From: Collinsella aerofaciens
Lineage (GTDB): Bacteria; Actinomycetota; Coriobacteriia; Coriobacteriales; Coriobacteriaceae
Direction of reading: 5' to 3'
DNA length: 64,000 nucleotides
Assembly: GCF_002736145.1 (NCBI RefSeq)
Contig: NZ_CP024160.1
Span: 930,001-994,000, forward strand
The translations under genes were made by a program, and so were the position numbers. A model generated the notes under the pieces. That model had not been told where the DNA came from and made no database searches. It saw only the letters and a program-made list of their open reading frames with translations. Positions 16,872 through 24,896 of the stretch are shown here, piece by piece; the first letter of the stretch is position 1; every line of letters starts with the position of its first letter.

Positions 16872-18080
16872 ATGGGAATCGTTCTGTCACATACCACGGC
16901 ACGCGCTGTATACCAAACAGTCAACTCGCTCGCAAGCTACGCGACCGATCCCATACCTATGGAAAAGATCAAGGTGTCTGCGCCAACCACGTCCGACCTG
17001 GAAGCGGCGCGAGCATGGCTCAACAGAAAGAATGTCGATTCTGAAAGCATCCATGTGCTGACGTTTTCCAATAATGCCAAAAGGCACCGCAAGGGCTGCA
17101 TCTGCCACTGCACGCGCTATACGTTTGATGCAGAAAGCTACCTAGAACTCGAGCCGAACGTCTACATCGTCGATATCAAGCTGTGCGCGTTAGAAGCAGC
17201 AGCCGACCTCAACCTTTCGGAGCTCGTTGAGTATTACTTTGAAATCTGCGGCTCCTACGCGCTTGGAACGTCCGACGAAACTCAATATCGCGAGCGCCCA
17301 GCCCTAACCAGCGTTGAAGAGCTCAGAGCCTTCTTTTCAGAGGCATCGGGGTATCGTGGATCTAATAAAGCACTTAAGGCACTTTCTTATGTACGCGAAG
17401 GCTGTCGCTCCCCACTCGAAACGGCGTTTGTCATGATGCTGACAATGCCCAAGTCAATGGGTGGCTTAGCCATACGCGCTATCAAAACGGACTATCCGAT
17501 CCCAGTCCCCAAAAGATACGCCGCCCTAACGCGACGGACGGTTTTCTACCTCGACGCGCTGCTCGAAAATTCGATGACCGATATCGAATACAACGGCTTT
17601 TACCACGACGAGCCCGAACAGCAATCAATTGACGAGGAACGCCGAAACACGCTGCGAAACATGGGATATGCCGTTATCACAGTTAGTCGTCATTCATTTT
17701 TCAAGCAGTCCGCTTTTAGGCGGGTCATGGAAGCGATTCGCATTCGCGAGAAGATATGGCCCGGTCGACTCCCGGATAACTTCGCCATCCTGCAAGAAAC
17801 TCTTCGTCAATTTGTCTTGCGGCGCTACTTCGAATACGGTCGCCGCGTCCTGGAGGCACTCAAAGAAGAAGAGGCCGCCAAGCGCGAAATTGCAAGCCAA
17901 TATCCGCAAGCTGATGACCCGAGCATCAACGATGTGCCAGAACCCGACGACATGCAACACGTCGGGGCCCTTGCTGAGGAAATCAATGGGCCTTGGGAAT
18001 GCGACATGTTCGCAAAAATCGATGAAAACCGCACGGAAGACGACACGATTATTGATCTAATTGAGAATTCGCTCTTCTAA
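16872..18080 (+). CDS. AbiEi/DUF559-like protein with predicted PD-(D/E)XK nuclease fold (paralogue 2)
   Basis: The 402-aa product starts VLSHTTARAVYQ, the usual opening of AbiEi-type domains, and has a middle region matching the 7403-8452 protein. A C-terminal block follows: VFYLDALL...DIEYNGFYHDE...DEERRNTLRNMGYAVITVS, close to the Vsr/DUF559 core where the acidic residues and the Arg-rich helix lie. After it come 120 acidic residues not present in the paralogue. No ribosome site precedes ATG 16872, so a leaderless or different start (M30, 16959) is possible. Codon use is less GC-biased than the neighbours. It is flanked by inverted-repeat elements on both sides. Role unknown; defence or mobile-element linkage is inference. 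Confidence 0.6.
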   Translation: MGIVLSHTTARAVYQTVNSLASYATDPIPMEKIKVSAPTTSDLEAARAWLNRKNVDSESIHVLTFSNNAKRHRKGCICHCTRYTFDAESYLELEPNVYIVDIKLCALEAAADLNLSELVEYYFEICGSYALGTSDETQYRERPALTSVEELRAFFSEASGYRGSNKALKALSYVREGCRSPLETAFVMMLTMPKSMGGLAIRAIKTDYPIPVPKRYAALTRRTVFYLDALLENSMTDIEYNGFYHDEPEQQSIDEERRNTLRNMGYAVITVSRHSFFKQSAFRRVMEAIRIREKIWPGRLPDNFAILQETLRQFVLRRYFEYGRRVLEALKEEEAAKREIASQYPQADDPSINDVPEPDDMQHVGALAEEINGPWECDMFAKIDENRTEDDTIIDLIENSLF

Positions 18081-18099
18081 AGGCGATCTCTGCGGATGT

Positions 18100-18319
18100 C
18101 CACCTACATTTTTCGACTTATTCGGCCACCGATGTGCCAGATTGGCTGCAGCAATGCTCAATATAACTTTAGATAAAACTGATTCTGCAGGAACTCCCGT
18201 AGAGGAAGAACTGATTCTCGCGGTATTTAACACGATAAAGTACAAATATGAACAGTTCTAATGCTTCTCAAGGTGGCTTTCTTAGCATGCTGGCCGAACA
18301 TCTCGAAATATGTTGGCGA
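18100..18319. mobile_element. 220-bp inverted-repeat element downstream of the nuclease-like gene
   Basis: 28-bp arms at 18100-18127 and 18292-18319, homologous to the arms at 16469-16496 (25 of 28 identical to the left arm) and 16631-16658. AT-rich interior. With the upstream element it encloses the 16872-18080 gene. The remaining sequence to 18395 shows no gene. Confidence 0.65.
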
Positions 18320-18395
18320 GCATTGCGTCGATGTCTCCCAACCCGCAGAAAATCGCAGAGGCGGCAAGCAGTCATCGAAATTATCGCAAATTGTA

Positions 18396-18456
18396 TTGAC
18401 ATATGAACATGCGCTCATATAATCGGAAGTAAGTTATATGAGCGCATGTTCATATG
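18396..18456 (+). promoter_or_regulatory. Promoter and double ArsR operator of the zinc/cadmium operon
   Basis: TTGACA at 18396-18401 and TATAAT at 18418-18423 are spaced by 16 bases. A perfect 21-bp inverted repeat (18400-18420 with 18436-18456) covers the spacer and -10 and the early transcript. Each half contains the ATATGA-x5-TGTTCATAT pattern of ArsR/SmtB operators, so two repressor dimers could bind. Autorepression of the arsR-type gene at 18470 follows. Confidence 0.9.
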
Positions 18457-18469
18457 AAAGGATATTGCA

Positions 18470-18835
18470 ATGAGCAGCCACGCTGATGAAACAAAGACTG
18501 GCATCGAGGCCACCGAGCCGATCGTCCCCACCACCTGCTCGCCCGAGGACCTTCCCGACGAGGAGCTTCTCTACGACCTTGCCGACCTGTTCAAGGTCTT
18601 CAGCGACACCACGCGCATCAAGATTCTCTATGCCCTCATGGGTCGCGAGCTCTGCGTGGCTGACATCGCCGAAGCGACCGCGACCTCGCAGTCTGCGGTG
18701 TCGCACCAGCTGCGCACGCTTAAGCAGTCGCACCTGGTCAAGTTCCGCCGCGACGGCCGCAACATTCTCTACTCGCTCGCCGACGATCATGTCTATACCA
18801 TGCTCAACCAGGGCATGAGCCATATCTGCGAATAG
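18470..18835 (+). CDS. ArsR/SmtB-type metal-sensing repressor (predicted Zn/Cd)
   Basis: Winged-helix repressor of 121 aa that leaves DNA on binding metal. It has DLFKVFSDTTRIKILYAL, the recognition helix TSQSAVSHQLRTLKQ and the winged turn FRRDGRNILYSL. The C-terminal helix DDHVYTMLNQGMSHICE holds the D-x-H ... H-x2-E set of an alpha-5 zinc site as in SmtB/CzrA. The alpha-3 thiolate site is weaker (ELCVADI, one Cys of the CadC-type ELCVCDL). I infer Zn(II), possibly Cd(II), sensing. First gene of the export operon. AAAGGA lies 8 bases before the ATG. Confidence 0.9.
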   Translation: MSSHADETKTGIEATEPIVPTTCSPEDLPDEELLYDLADLFKVFSDTTRIKILYALMGRELCVADIAEATATSQSAVSHQLRTLKQSHLVKFRRDGRNILYSLADDHVYTMLNQGMSHICE

Positions 18836-18898
18836 TAATCACCCACGGTATCAGCGCGGCCGGCACCCAGACCGCTAGCACAGGGAAAGGAACCCACC

Positions 18899-19117
18899 AT
18901 GAAAAAGCAGTTTAAGCTCGACGAGATCGATTGCGCCAACTGCGCGCGTGAACTTCAGGACGAGCTGGCTAAGCTCGAGGGCGTCAAGTCCGTTTCGGTC
19001 AACTTTATGACCCAGAAGCTGACGCTCGAGGCCGACGACGCCAAGTTCGACGAGGTCCTGGACCGCGTCGTTGAGTTCACCGCCGACGCCGAGCCGGACT
19101 GCGAGATCATTCTCTAA
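18899..19117 (+). CDS. Heavy-metal-associated (HMA) domain protein
   Basis: Stand-alone 72-aa metal chaperone domain. The metal site is DCANCA (C12, C15), shorter-spaced than the copper-type MxCxxC but with the same CxxC, followed by the ferredoxin-like beta-alpha-beta pattern (VKSVSVNFMTQKLTLEA). The next gene, a P-type ATPase, lacks its own N-terminal HMA domain, so this protein probably supplies it in trans. GGAAAGGA lies before the ATG. A hairpin at about 19140-19160 follows, perhaps attenuating readthrough to the ATPase. Confidence 0.88.
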   Translation: MKKQFKLDEIDCANCARELQDELAKLEGVKSVSVNFMTQKLTLEADDAKFDEVLDRVVEFTADAEPDCEIIL

Positions 19118-19174
19118 CCCGCGCATACGTTGACCTGCGAGGCCGCGCTTGCCGCGGCCTTTGCTCGCGAAATT

Positions 19175-19193
19175 ATATGAGCGAGTGTTCATA
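19175..19193 (+). promoter_or_regulatory. Second ArsR operator, before the P-type ATPase
   Basis: ATATGAGCGAGTGTTCATA matches the 18436-18454 operator at 17 of 19 positions and lies 24 bases before the ATPase ATG. The same repressor should control this point separately. Confidence 0.8.
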
Positions 19194-19216
19194 CACTCAA
19201 ATGAGAGGTTTGAATC

Positions 19217-21169
19217 ATGACAGCCGCCGATCCCAAAAAGAAAAAGAAGAAGCGCAAGAAGAAAGAGTCCCTTGAGCATAAGCGCAACCGCATCTTGGTA
19301 GCACTGGGCATTTTTGCCGTGGTGTACGCCCTCGATGAGCTCGGCACCCTCACCGCCGCATTCGGCACCCCGGGCGACATCTACGCCAGCTTTGTGCTGT
19401 TCCTCGTGCCGTTTTTGATTGCCGGCTACGACGTACTGCAAAAGGCATTCAATAACATCCGCCGCGGCAAGGCCTTCGACGAGAGCTTCCTCATGGCCGT
19501 CGCGACCATCGGCGCGTTTGCCATGGTGCTCTTCCCCGATACCGACCCGCACATGGCCGAAGGCGCCGCCGTCATGCTGTTCTACCAGGTCGGCGAGCTG
19601 TTCCAGACATACGCCGTGGGCAAGAGCCGCAAGTCGATCAGTGCCATGATGGACATCGCGCCCGACTACGCTAACGTCGAGCAGCCCGACGGCACGCTCG
19701 AGCAAGTCTTCCCCGATGACATCGCCGTCGGCACCGTCATCGTCGTCAAGCCCGGCGAGCGCGTGCCTATCGACGGCGTCATCGTCGAGGGCGAAACCCA
19801 GCTCGACACCGCCGCGCTCACGGGCGAGTCAGTTCCCCGCCCCGCCAAGTCCGGCGACGATATCATCAGCGGCTGCATCAACATGACGGGCCTCATCCAC
19901 GTGCGCACCACCAAGCCCTTTGGCGAGTCCACCGTCGCGCGCGTCCTGGAACTCGTGGAGAATGCCAGCGAGAAGAAGGCGCGCACCGAGAACTTCATCA
20001 CGCGCTTTGCCCGCGTCTACACGCCCGCCGTCACCGGCGCGGCCGCGGTGCTCGCACTTGGCGGCGGCCTGATCACCGGTGCCTGGTCCGACTGGATTCT
20101 GCGCGGTCTGACCTTCCTGGTCGTCAGCTGCCCGTGCGCCCTCGTGATCAGCGTACCGTTGAGCTTCTTTGGCGGCATCGGCGGCGCGTCCAAGCTGGGC
20201 GTTCTCATCAAGGGTTCCAACTACCTCGAGACGCTCGCCGATGTGGACACCGTCGTCTTCGACAAGACGGGCACCCTCACCAACGGCATGTTCTCGGTCG
20301 TCGCGGTGCACCCCGAGGCAGGCTATACCGAGCAGTCGCTGCTCGAGGTCGCGGCCCTTGCGGAGTCGTTCTCCGACCATCCCATCGCGCAGTCCGTGCG
20401 TTTCGCCTACCAGGGCGAGGTCGACTCCAAGCGCGTTAGCGACTCCGCCAACGACGCGGGCCACGGCGTGACGGCAACCATCGACGGTAAGCACGTCGCC
20501 GTTGGCAATGCAAAGATGCTCGCCGCGGCCGGAGCCAAAGCGCCCGATTGCGAGATCGTCGGAACGATTCTGCATGTGCTCGTTGACGGCACCTATGCCG
20601 GCCACATCGTAATTGCCGACACCGTCAAGGTCGATGCGGAGCAAACGATTCGCGACCTGCACGCCGCCGGCGTCAAGTGCACCGTCATGCTCACGGGCGA
20701 CCGCGAGGAGGTTGCGGCGTCTGTGGCCAAGCAACTCGGTCTCGACGAGTTCCACGCGCAGCTCCTGCCGGGCGACAAGGTCGAGCGCGTTGAGGCGCTG
20801 CTCGCGGCCGAAAGTGGCAAGGGCAAGCTCGCCTTTGTCGGCGACGGTATCAACGACGCACCCGTGCTTACCCGCGCAGACGTTGGCATCGCCATGGGCG
20901 CTATGGGCTCGGACGCCGCAATCGAGGCGGCGGACGTCGTGCTGATGGACGACAAGCCGTCCAACATCTCCCGCGCGATCCGCGTGGCGCGCAAGACCAT
21001 GTCGATTGTTTGGCAGAACATCATCTTTGCGCTGGGCATTAAGTTGCTGATTCTGGTGCTTGCGGCACTGGGCATCGCCAACATGTGGCTTGCCGTGTTC
21101 GGCGACGTAGGCGTGGCGATCATCGCCATCCTGAACGCCATGCGCGCGATGGGTGTCAAGAACCTGTAG
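19217..21169 (+). CDS. P1B-type heavy-metal exporting ATPase (CadA/ZntA-like)
   Basis: Pumps Zn(II), Cd(II) or Pb(II) out of the cell using ATP. The 650-aa product has the actuator motif TGES (about 202), the metal-binding CPC in SCPCALVISVPL (about 304-306), the phosphorylated Asp in DKTGTLTNG (D349), and the hinge GDGINDAP (about 542). The N-terminus is a short lysine-rich tract (KKKKKKRKKK) with no HMA domain; the separate HMA protein upstream probably fills that role. The CPC-ALV sequence and lack of copper-type residues favour Zn/Cd. Third gene of the ArsR-HMA-ATPase unit. Confidence 0.93.
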   Translation: MTAADPKKKKKKRKKKESLEHKRNRILVALGIFAVVYALDELGTLTAAFGTPGDIYASFVLFLVPFLIAGYDVLQKAFNNIRRGKAFDESFLMAVATIGAFAMVLFPDTDPHMAEGAAVMLFYQVGELFQTYAVGKSRKSISAMMDIAPDYANVEQPDGTLEQVFPDDIAVGTVIVVKPGERVPIDGVIVEGETQLDTAALTGESVPRPAKSGDDIISGCINMTGLIHVRTTKPFGESTVARVLELVENASEKKARTENFITRFARVYTPAVTGAAAVLALGGGLITGAWSDWILRGLTFLVVSCPCALVISVPLSFFGGIGGASKLGVLIKGSNYLETLADVDTVVFDKTGTLTNGMFSVVAVHPEAGYTEQSLLEVAALAESFSDHPIAQSVRFAYQGEVDSKRVSDSANDAGHGVTATIDGKHVAVGNAKMLAAAGAKAPDCEIVGTILHVLVDGTYAGHIVIADTVKVDAEQTIRDLHAAGVKCTVMLTGDREEVAASVAKQLGLDEFHAQLLPGDKVERVEALLAAESGKGKLAFVGDGINDAPVLTRADVGIAMGAMGSDAAIEAADVVLMDDKPSNISRAIRVARKTMSIVWQNIIFALGIKLLILVLAALGIANMWLAVFGDVGVAIIAILNAMRAMGVKNL

Positions 21170-21185
21170 CGCCTGTGGTCCCTCC

Positions 21186-21314
21186 GGCCGGGGCCGGGCT
21201 TGGTTTTGAAAACGTCCTCGACCAATGAAGCGCCCCCGTTCTGCTCCTTCGGAGCTACGAACGGGGGCGCTTCTGGTCTGCGGAATGTTTTCAAAACCAA
21301 GCCCGGCCCCGGCC
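21186..21314. repeat. 129-bp triply nested palindrome (convergent terminator or mobile hairpin)
   Basis: Outer arms 21186-21213 and 21287-21314 are a perfect 28-bp inverted repeat. An inner perfect 14-bp stem is at 21227-21240 with 21260-21273, and a small GCTCC/GGAGC stem lies at the centre. It lies between the convergent ATPase and DtxR genes, in a 283-bp gene-free stretch. It can act as terminator both ways. Outer arm ends in TGGTTTTGAAAA, shared with the border of the 7142-7328 element. Confidence 0.85.
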
Positions 21315-21452
21315 TGCGGTAACGTTGCTGGTGGTTCTTGGGCATCGCTTGCTGGCGGGGTTCCTTATCTGAGTTGGGCTTAGCTGATGGGACCACTAGT
21401 CCCAATCGCTGTCCCGCGCCTTTGGCGCGGGAGGCGCGCCGCTGCGGAAGTG

Positions 21453-21842
21453 CTAGTCGGTCATTGTTGGCGCCGAAGCACCATCCCGTCCCAACATCGA
21501 CCTTAGCTTCTCAAAGCTTTCCTCGCTCAGGCAATGCTCCATGTGGCAGCCCTCTTGCGACGCGACCTCAGCCGAAACACCCGCATCCTCCAGCAGCCCC
21601 ACGAAAAAGCAGTGACGCTCCCACATTTGACGAGCGACCTCCAGACCACGCTCCGTCAGATGAACGTCGCGCTTGCCCATTTCGACATAGCCGTTGCTCT
21701 CCAAGGTCGCCATGGCCTTGGAAACGCTCGCCTTGGTTACGCCGAGGTACTCCGCAACGTCGATCGAGCGCACGATGCCCTGACGTTCCGATAGGACGTA
21801 GATCGATTCGAGATAGTCTTCTCCGGATTCACGTAGGGCCAT
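21453..21842 (-). CDS. DtxR/MntR family metal-dependent repressor
   Basis: Predicted Fe(II)- or Mn(II)-responsive DNA-binding protein of 129 aa. It starts LRESGEDYLESIYVL, has the helix-turn-helix RSIDVAEYLGVTKASVSKAM, the second half NGYVEMGKRDVHLTERG and a metal/dimer domain with RHCFFVGLLEDAGV and EEGCHMEHCLSEE-like residues, so it is of the short MntR type without an SH3 domain. ATG 21842 follows GAAAGG. No target gene is adjacent. The upstream region shows AGTTAGCC near 21865 and 21940 as possible half-sites, but this is weak. Confidence 0.88.
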   Translation of the reverse strand: MALRESGEDYLESIYVLSERQGIVRSIDVAEYLGVTKASVSKAMATLESNGYVEMGKRDVHLTERGLEVARQMWERHCFFVGLLEDAGVSAEVASQEGCHMEHCLSEESFEKLRSMLGRDGASAPTMTD

Positions 21843-22054
21843 GGGCCGCCTTTCGCGATGATTGCTAGTTAGCCTTTGGATACTTTCCACGGCTTACTTT
21901 ACCGCAAAAGTTGCCCATGTCTTACTGCATTGACCAAAAAGTTAGCCGCGTTTCACAAAACACGCGGGGCAAGCAAGGCGACACGGCACGCAGCGCGCAA
22001 GGAGTGTCCCTAGCTGCCGGCAGATAAGGAACGTCCCCAAGTGCCGGGTCGTAG

Positions 22055-22825
22055 CTACACGAGGCCAAAGTGCTTCGCGGCGTTGTAGATGCCATCGTCG
22101 TCCACGGCTGTCGTCACATAGGTCGCTGCAGCTTTCACCGTGTCCTGCGCATTACCCATGGCCACGCTTGTGCCCACGGCAGAAAACATTGACAGGTCGT
22201 TCTCACCGTCGCCAAAGGCGATCGCCTCGCTCGCGTCGATGCCCAGCCGCTCCAGCGTCGCCGCCACGCCCAGGTCCTTGCCGCCGTTGGCAGGGATAAT
22301 GTCACAGAACAAATCACACCAGCGCGTGGTGAGTGAATGCGACACCGCATCGGTCACGATATGCTCGTCGGCCGGGTCCACAAAGGCGCAGAACTGGTAG
22401 ACCGGCGCGTCAAAGGCGTGCTCAAACGGCTCCTCGTGGTAGACAATCCCCGCGTTGCTCCCGGCCGTCACCACGCGCTCGGACAGGCGGTTCACAAACG
22501 AGTTCTCGCCCTGCATACACAGCGAGTCATAGCGCCCCTGCGCCACCTGGTCCACAATCGCCGCGACGTCGTCCGAATCGATCGGGCAGCTGCGGTAAAC
22601 GCCCTTGGCATCAAAACAGTGCTGACCCGAAAGCGTGATGTACGCATCCCAACCAAGATCGAACAGCCAATCGGGCATCTGATAGGTCGGACGGCCCGTG
22701 GCGATCACGCACGCGATCCCCTGCTCGCGAAAACTGTCGAGCACCTGCTGCGCCGACGCCGGAATCCGATGGGTCTTAAAGCTCAGCAACGTGCCGTCGA
22801 TATCGAAAAACGCGGCCTTGATCAT
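22055..22825 (-). CDS. HAD-superfamily hydrolase, Cof type (HAD-IIB)
   Basis: Predicted sugar- or nucleotide-phosphatase of 256 aa. Motif I AFFDIDGTLLS with the two catalytic Asp, motif II VIATGRPTYQ, the IIB cap in the middle (about residues 85-190), motif III lysine in GGKDLGVAATLERLG and motif IV AFGDGENDLSMF. The start at 22825 lies 6 bases after the stop of the ABC-F gene, so they form one transcript. Substrate unknown. Confidence 0.9.
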   Translation of the reverse strand: MIKAAFFDIDGTLLSFKTHRIPASAQQVLDSFREQGIACVIATGRPTYQMPDWLFDLGWDAYITLSGQHCFDAKGVYRSCPIDSDDVAAIVDQVAQGRYDSLCMQGENSFVNRLSERVVTAGSNAGIVYHEEPFEHAFDAPVYQFCAFVDPADEHIVTDAVSHSLTTRWCDLFCDIIPANGGKDLGVAATLERLGIDASEAIAFGDGENDLSMFSAVGTSVAMGNAQDTVKAAATYVTTAVDDDGIYNAAKHFGLV

Positions 22826-22831
22826 CCTCGC

Positions 22832-24691
22832 CTACTCCTCGCCCTCGAGCTTCTCGCTCGCCTCGAGCCACGCCATCTCCAACTCGTCCATGGCGGCGTG
22901 GGCCTCGTCGATCTTTGCCTGCTGCTCGCCCAGCGCCGTGTAGTTGGTGGGGTCGACCTGAGCCATCGCGGCCTCGGCCTCCTCCACGCGGGCGCGCTGC
23001 GTCTCCATTTTGCGCTCGAGCGAGCTCACCTCGCGGCGAAGCTTCTGGCGTTCGGCGTTGGAAAGGCCATTGGGCTGGCCGCTCGACTTGGGCTTTTCGG
23101 CCGCAGCCGCCGCGGCACCGGTGTCAAACGTGCCGGTCTTGGCGCTCGGCGCACCCACGGGCTCGCCCTCGGCGGTAGCGTTGCACAGGCGCAGGTACTG
23201 GTCCACACCGCCGGGCATATGCGTCAGATGGCCATCGAGCAGTGCCCACTGCTGGTCGGTCACGCGCTCCATGAGGAAACGGTCGTGCGTCACCAGGATC
23301 AGCGTGCCCGGCCAGCCGTCGAGCAGGTCCTCGACAATCGCCAGCATGTCGGTATCCAGGTCGTTGCCGGGCTCGTCCAGGATGAGCACGTTGGGCTCGT
23401 CCAGGATCGTCAGCAGCAGCGACAGGCGACGGCGCTGGCCGCCCGAAAGATCGCCGATGCGACTCCAGAGCTGCTGCGTCGTAAAGCCCAGACGCTCGCA
23501 GAGCTTCTCGGGCGAAGTCTCCTTGCCGTCGATGACGTAGTACTTCTTATAGTGGCTGAGCACCTCGCGGATCGTGTCGCCCATGTAGGGCTCGAGCTCC
23601 TCGAGCTGCTGCGACAGCACGCCAAAGCGCACCGTCTGGCCGATCTTCACGCGACCGCGCAGGGGCGCGATCTTGCCCTGGATCACGTCGAGCAGTGTGG
23701 ACTTGCCGGCGCCGTTCTCGCCCAAAAGACCATAGCGATCGCCCGCACCAATGAGCCAGGTCACATCGGTGAGCACCTGTTTGGACGCGCCATCGGCATC
23801 CGCATAGCCGGCGTCCACGTCGACCACATCGATAACCTGCTTGCCCAGGCGGCTCACGGCCAGGCGCTTGAGCTCCAGCTCGTCGCGCACGGGCGGCACG
23901 TCGGCGATCAGCTCGCGAGCGGCATCCACGCGAAACTTGGGCTTAGTGGAACGGGCCTGGGCGCCGCGGCTCAGCCACGCGAGCTCCTTGCGCGCCATGT
24001 TGCGGCGGCGCTCCTCGGTGACGGCGGCCATGCGGTCGCGCTCCACGCGCTGCAGGATGTATGCCGAGTAGCCGCCCTCGAAGGGATCGACCTGGCCGTC
24101 GTGGACCTCCCACATGCTGGTGCAGACCTCGTCCAAGAACCAGCGGTCGTGCGTGACCACGAGCATGGCGCCCTGACCGCGCTGCCAACGAGCCTTAAGA
24201 TGGCGTGCAAGCCAGTTGATGGTACGCATGTCCAGGTGGTTGGTAGGCTCGTCGAGCATGAGCACGTCGTAGTCGCCGATCAGCAGGCGCGCGAGGTCCA
24301 CGCGACGGCGCTGGCCACCCGAAAGCTCGCCCACTGTGCCTTCCCAGGGCACATCGCTGATGAGGCCGGCCAGGATCTGTCGCGTACGCGGGCTCGAGGC
24401 CCACTCGTATTCGGGCGTGTCACCCACGACGGCATGGTGCACGGTGTCGGTGTCGACAAGCTGGTCCTTTTGGCCGAGCAGGCCGATCGTGGTGCCGCGG
24501 CGATGCGTCACGCGGCCGTCATCGGGCTCCAGCGTGCCGGCGAGCACGCTCAGCAGCGTCGACTTGCCGTCGCCGTTTTTACCGACAATACCAATGCGGT
24601 CACCCTCGCCCACGCCGAGCGTCACGCTATCGAAAATATGCTTGGTGGGAAACTCTAGGCTGATGGAATCGCATCCCAAAAGAATCGCCAT
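22832..24691 (-). CDS. ABC-F family ATP-binding protein (Uup-like)
   Basis: Soluble tandem ATPase that acts on the ribosome or in related quality control, not a transporter. The 619-aa product has two nucleotide domains: Walker A GIVGKNGDGKST and LSGGQRRRVDLA in the first, GLLGENGAGKST and LSGGQRRRLSLL in the second, with an interdomain linker rich in Arg/Lys (about 235-285). The last 80 residues are a charged coiled coil (LRREVSSLERKMETQ...), as in Uup. ATG 24691 follows GAAGGAG; the frame extends upstream without support. Upstream of the HAD gene on the same strand. Confidence 0.92.
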   Translation of the reverse strand: MAILLGCDSISLEFPTKHIFDSVTLGVGEGDRIGIVGKNGDGKSTLLSVLAGTLEPDDGRVTHRRGTTIGLLGQKDQLVDTDTVHHAVVGDTPEYEWASSPRTRQILAGLISDVPWEGTVGELSGGQRRRVDLARLLIGDYDVLMLDEPTNHLDMRTINWLARHLKARWQRGQGAMLVVTHDRWFLDEVCTSMWEVHDGQVDPFEGGYSAYILQRVERDRMAAVTEERRRNMARKELAWLSRGAQARSTKPKFRVDAARELIADVPPVRDELELKRLAVSRLGKQVIDVVDVDAGYADADGASKQVLTDVTWLIGAGDRYGLLGENGAGKSTLLDVIQGKIAPLRGRVKIGQTVRFGVLSQQLEELEPYMGDTIREVLSHYKKYYVIDGKETSPEKLCERLGFTTQQLWSRIGDLSGGQRRRLSLLLTILDEPNVLILDEPGNDLDTDMLAIVEDLLDGWPGTLILVTHDRFLMERVTDQQWALLDGHLTHMPGGVDQYLRLCNATAEGEPVGAPSAKTGTFDTGAAAAAAEKPKSSGQPNGLSNAERQKLRREVSSLERKMETQRARVEEAEAAMAQVDPTNYTALGEQQAKIDEAHAAMDELEMAWLEASEKLEGEE

Positions 24692-24752
24692 ATGCCCTGC
24701 TCCTTCGTAGAAATTCAACGTTGTCCATGATAGCAGCGAGCCCCACCCCAAA

Positions 24753-24785
24753 CCACCACGAAGGTGCCTGTCCCCTTTGTGGTGG
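24753..24785. repeat. Small dispersed hairpin (copy 2)
   Basis: CCACCACGAAGG at 24753-24764 pairs with CCTTTGTGGTGG at 24774-24785. It is the inverted, near-identical counterpart of 11893-11923. Confidence 0.75.
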
Positions 24786-24802
24786 TCGTTTCGGTCACAG
24801 AG

Positions 24803-24840
24803 CAAAAAGGCGGACCATCCCCCGCAAGAGATGACCCGCC
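24803..24840 (-). terminator. Terminator of the pst operon
   Basis: 11-bp stem (24809-24819 with 24830-24840, two wobble or mismatch positions), followed on the minus strand by TTTTTGCT. Confidence 0.75.
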
Positions 24841-24896
24841 TCTCCAATCAGTCCCGCGGCAACCGTGGCCGCCGCAGGCCTCAAGCATGTCCCGGA

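Noticed and set aside
18148-18261. Short plus-strand frame with a protein-like ending (MLNITLDKTDSAG ... KYEQF) inside the 18100-18319 element
   Set aside because: No ribosome site, only about 37 codons, and it lies within a repeat element; it may be a coding relic but cannot be supported as a gene.
21865-21960. Possible DtxR/MntR box upstream of the regulator gene
   Set aside because: AGTTAGCC appears twice but does not form a regular palindrome of the known 19-bp type.
22337-24658. 773-codon open frame on the plus strand opposite the HAD and ABC-F genes
   Set aside because: Spans two real genes in the opposite direction and has no motif or ribosome site; typical antisense artefact of GC-rich DNA.
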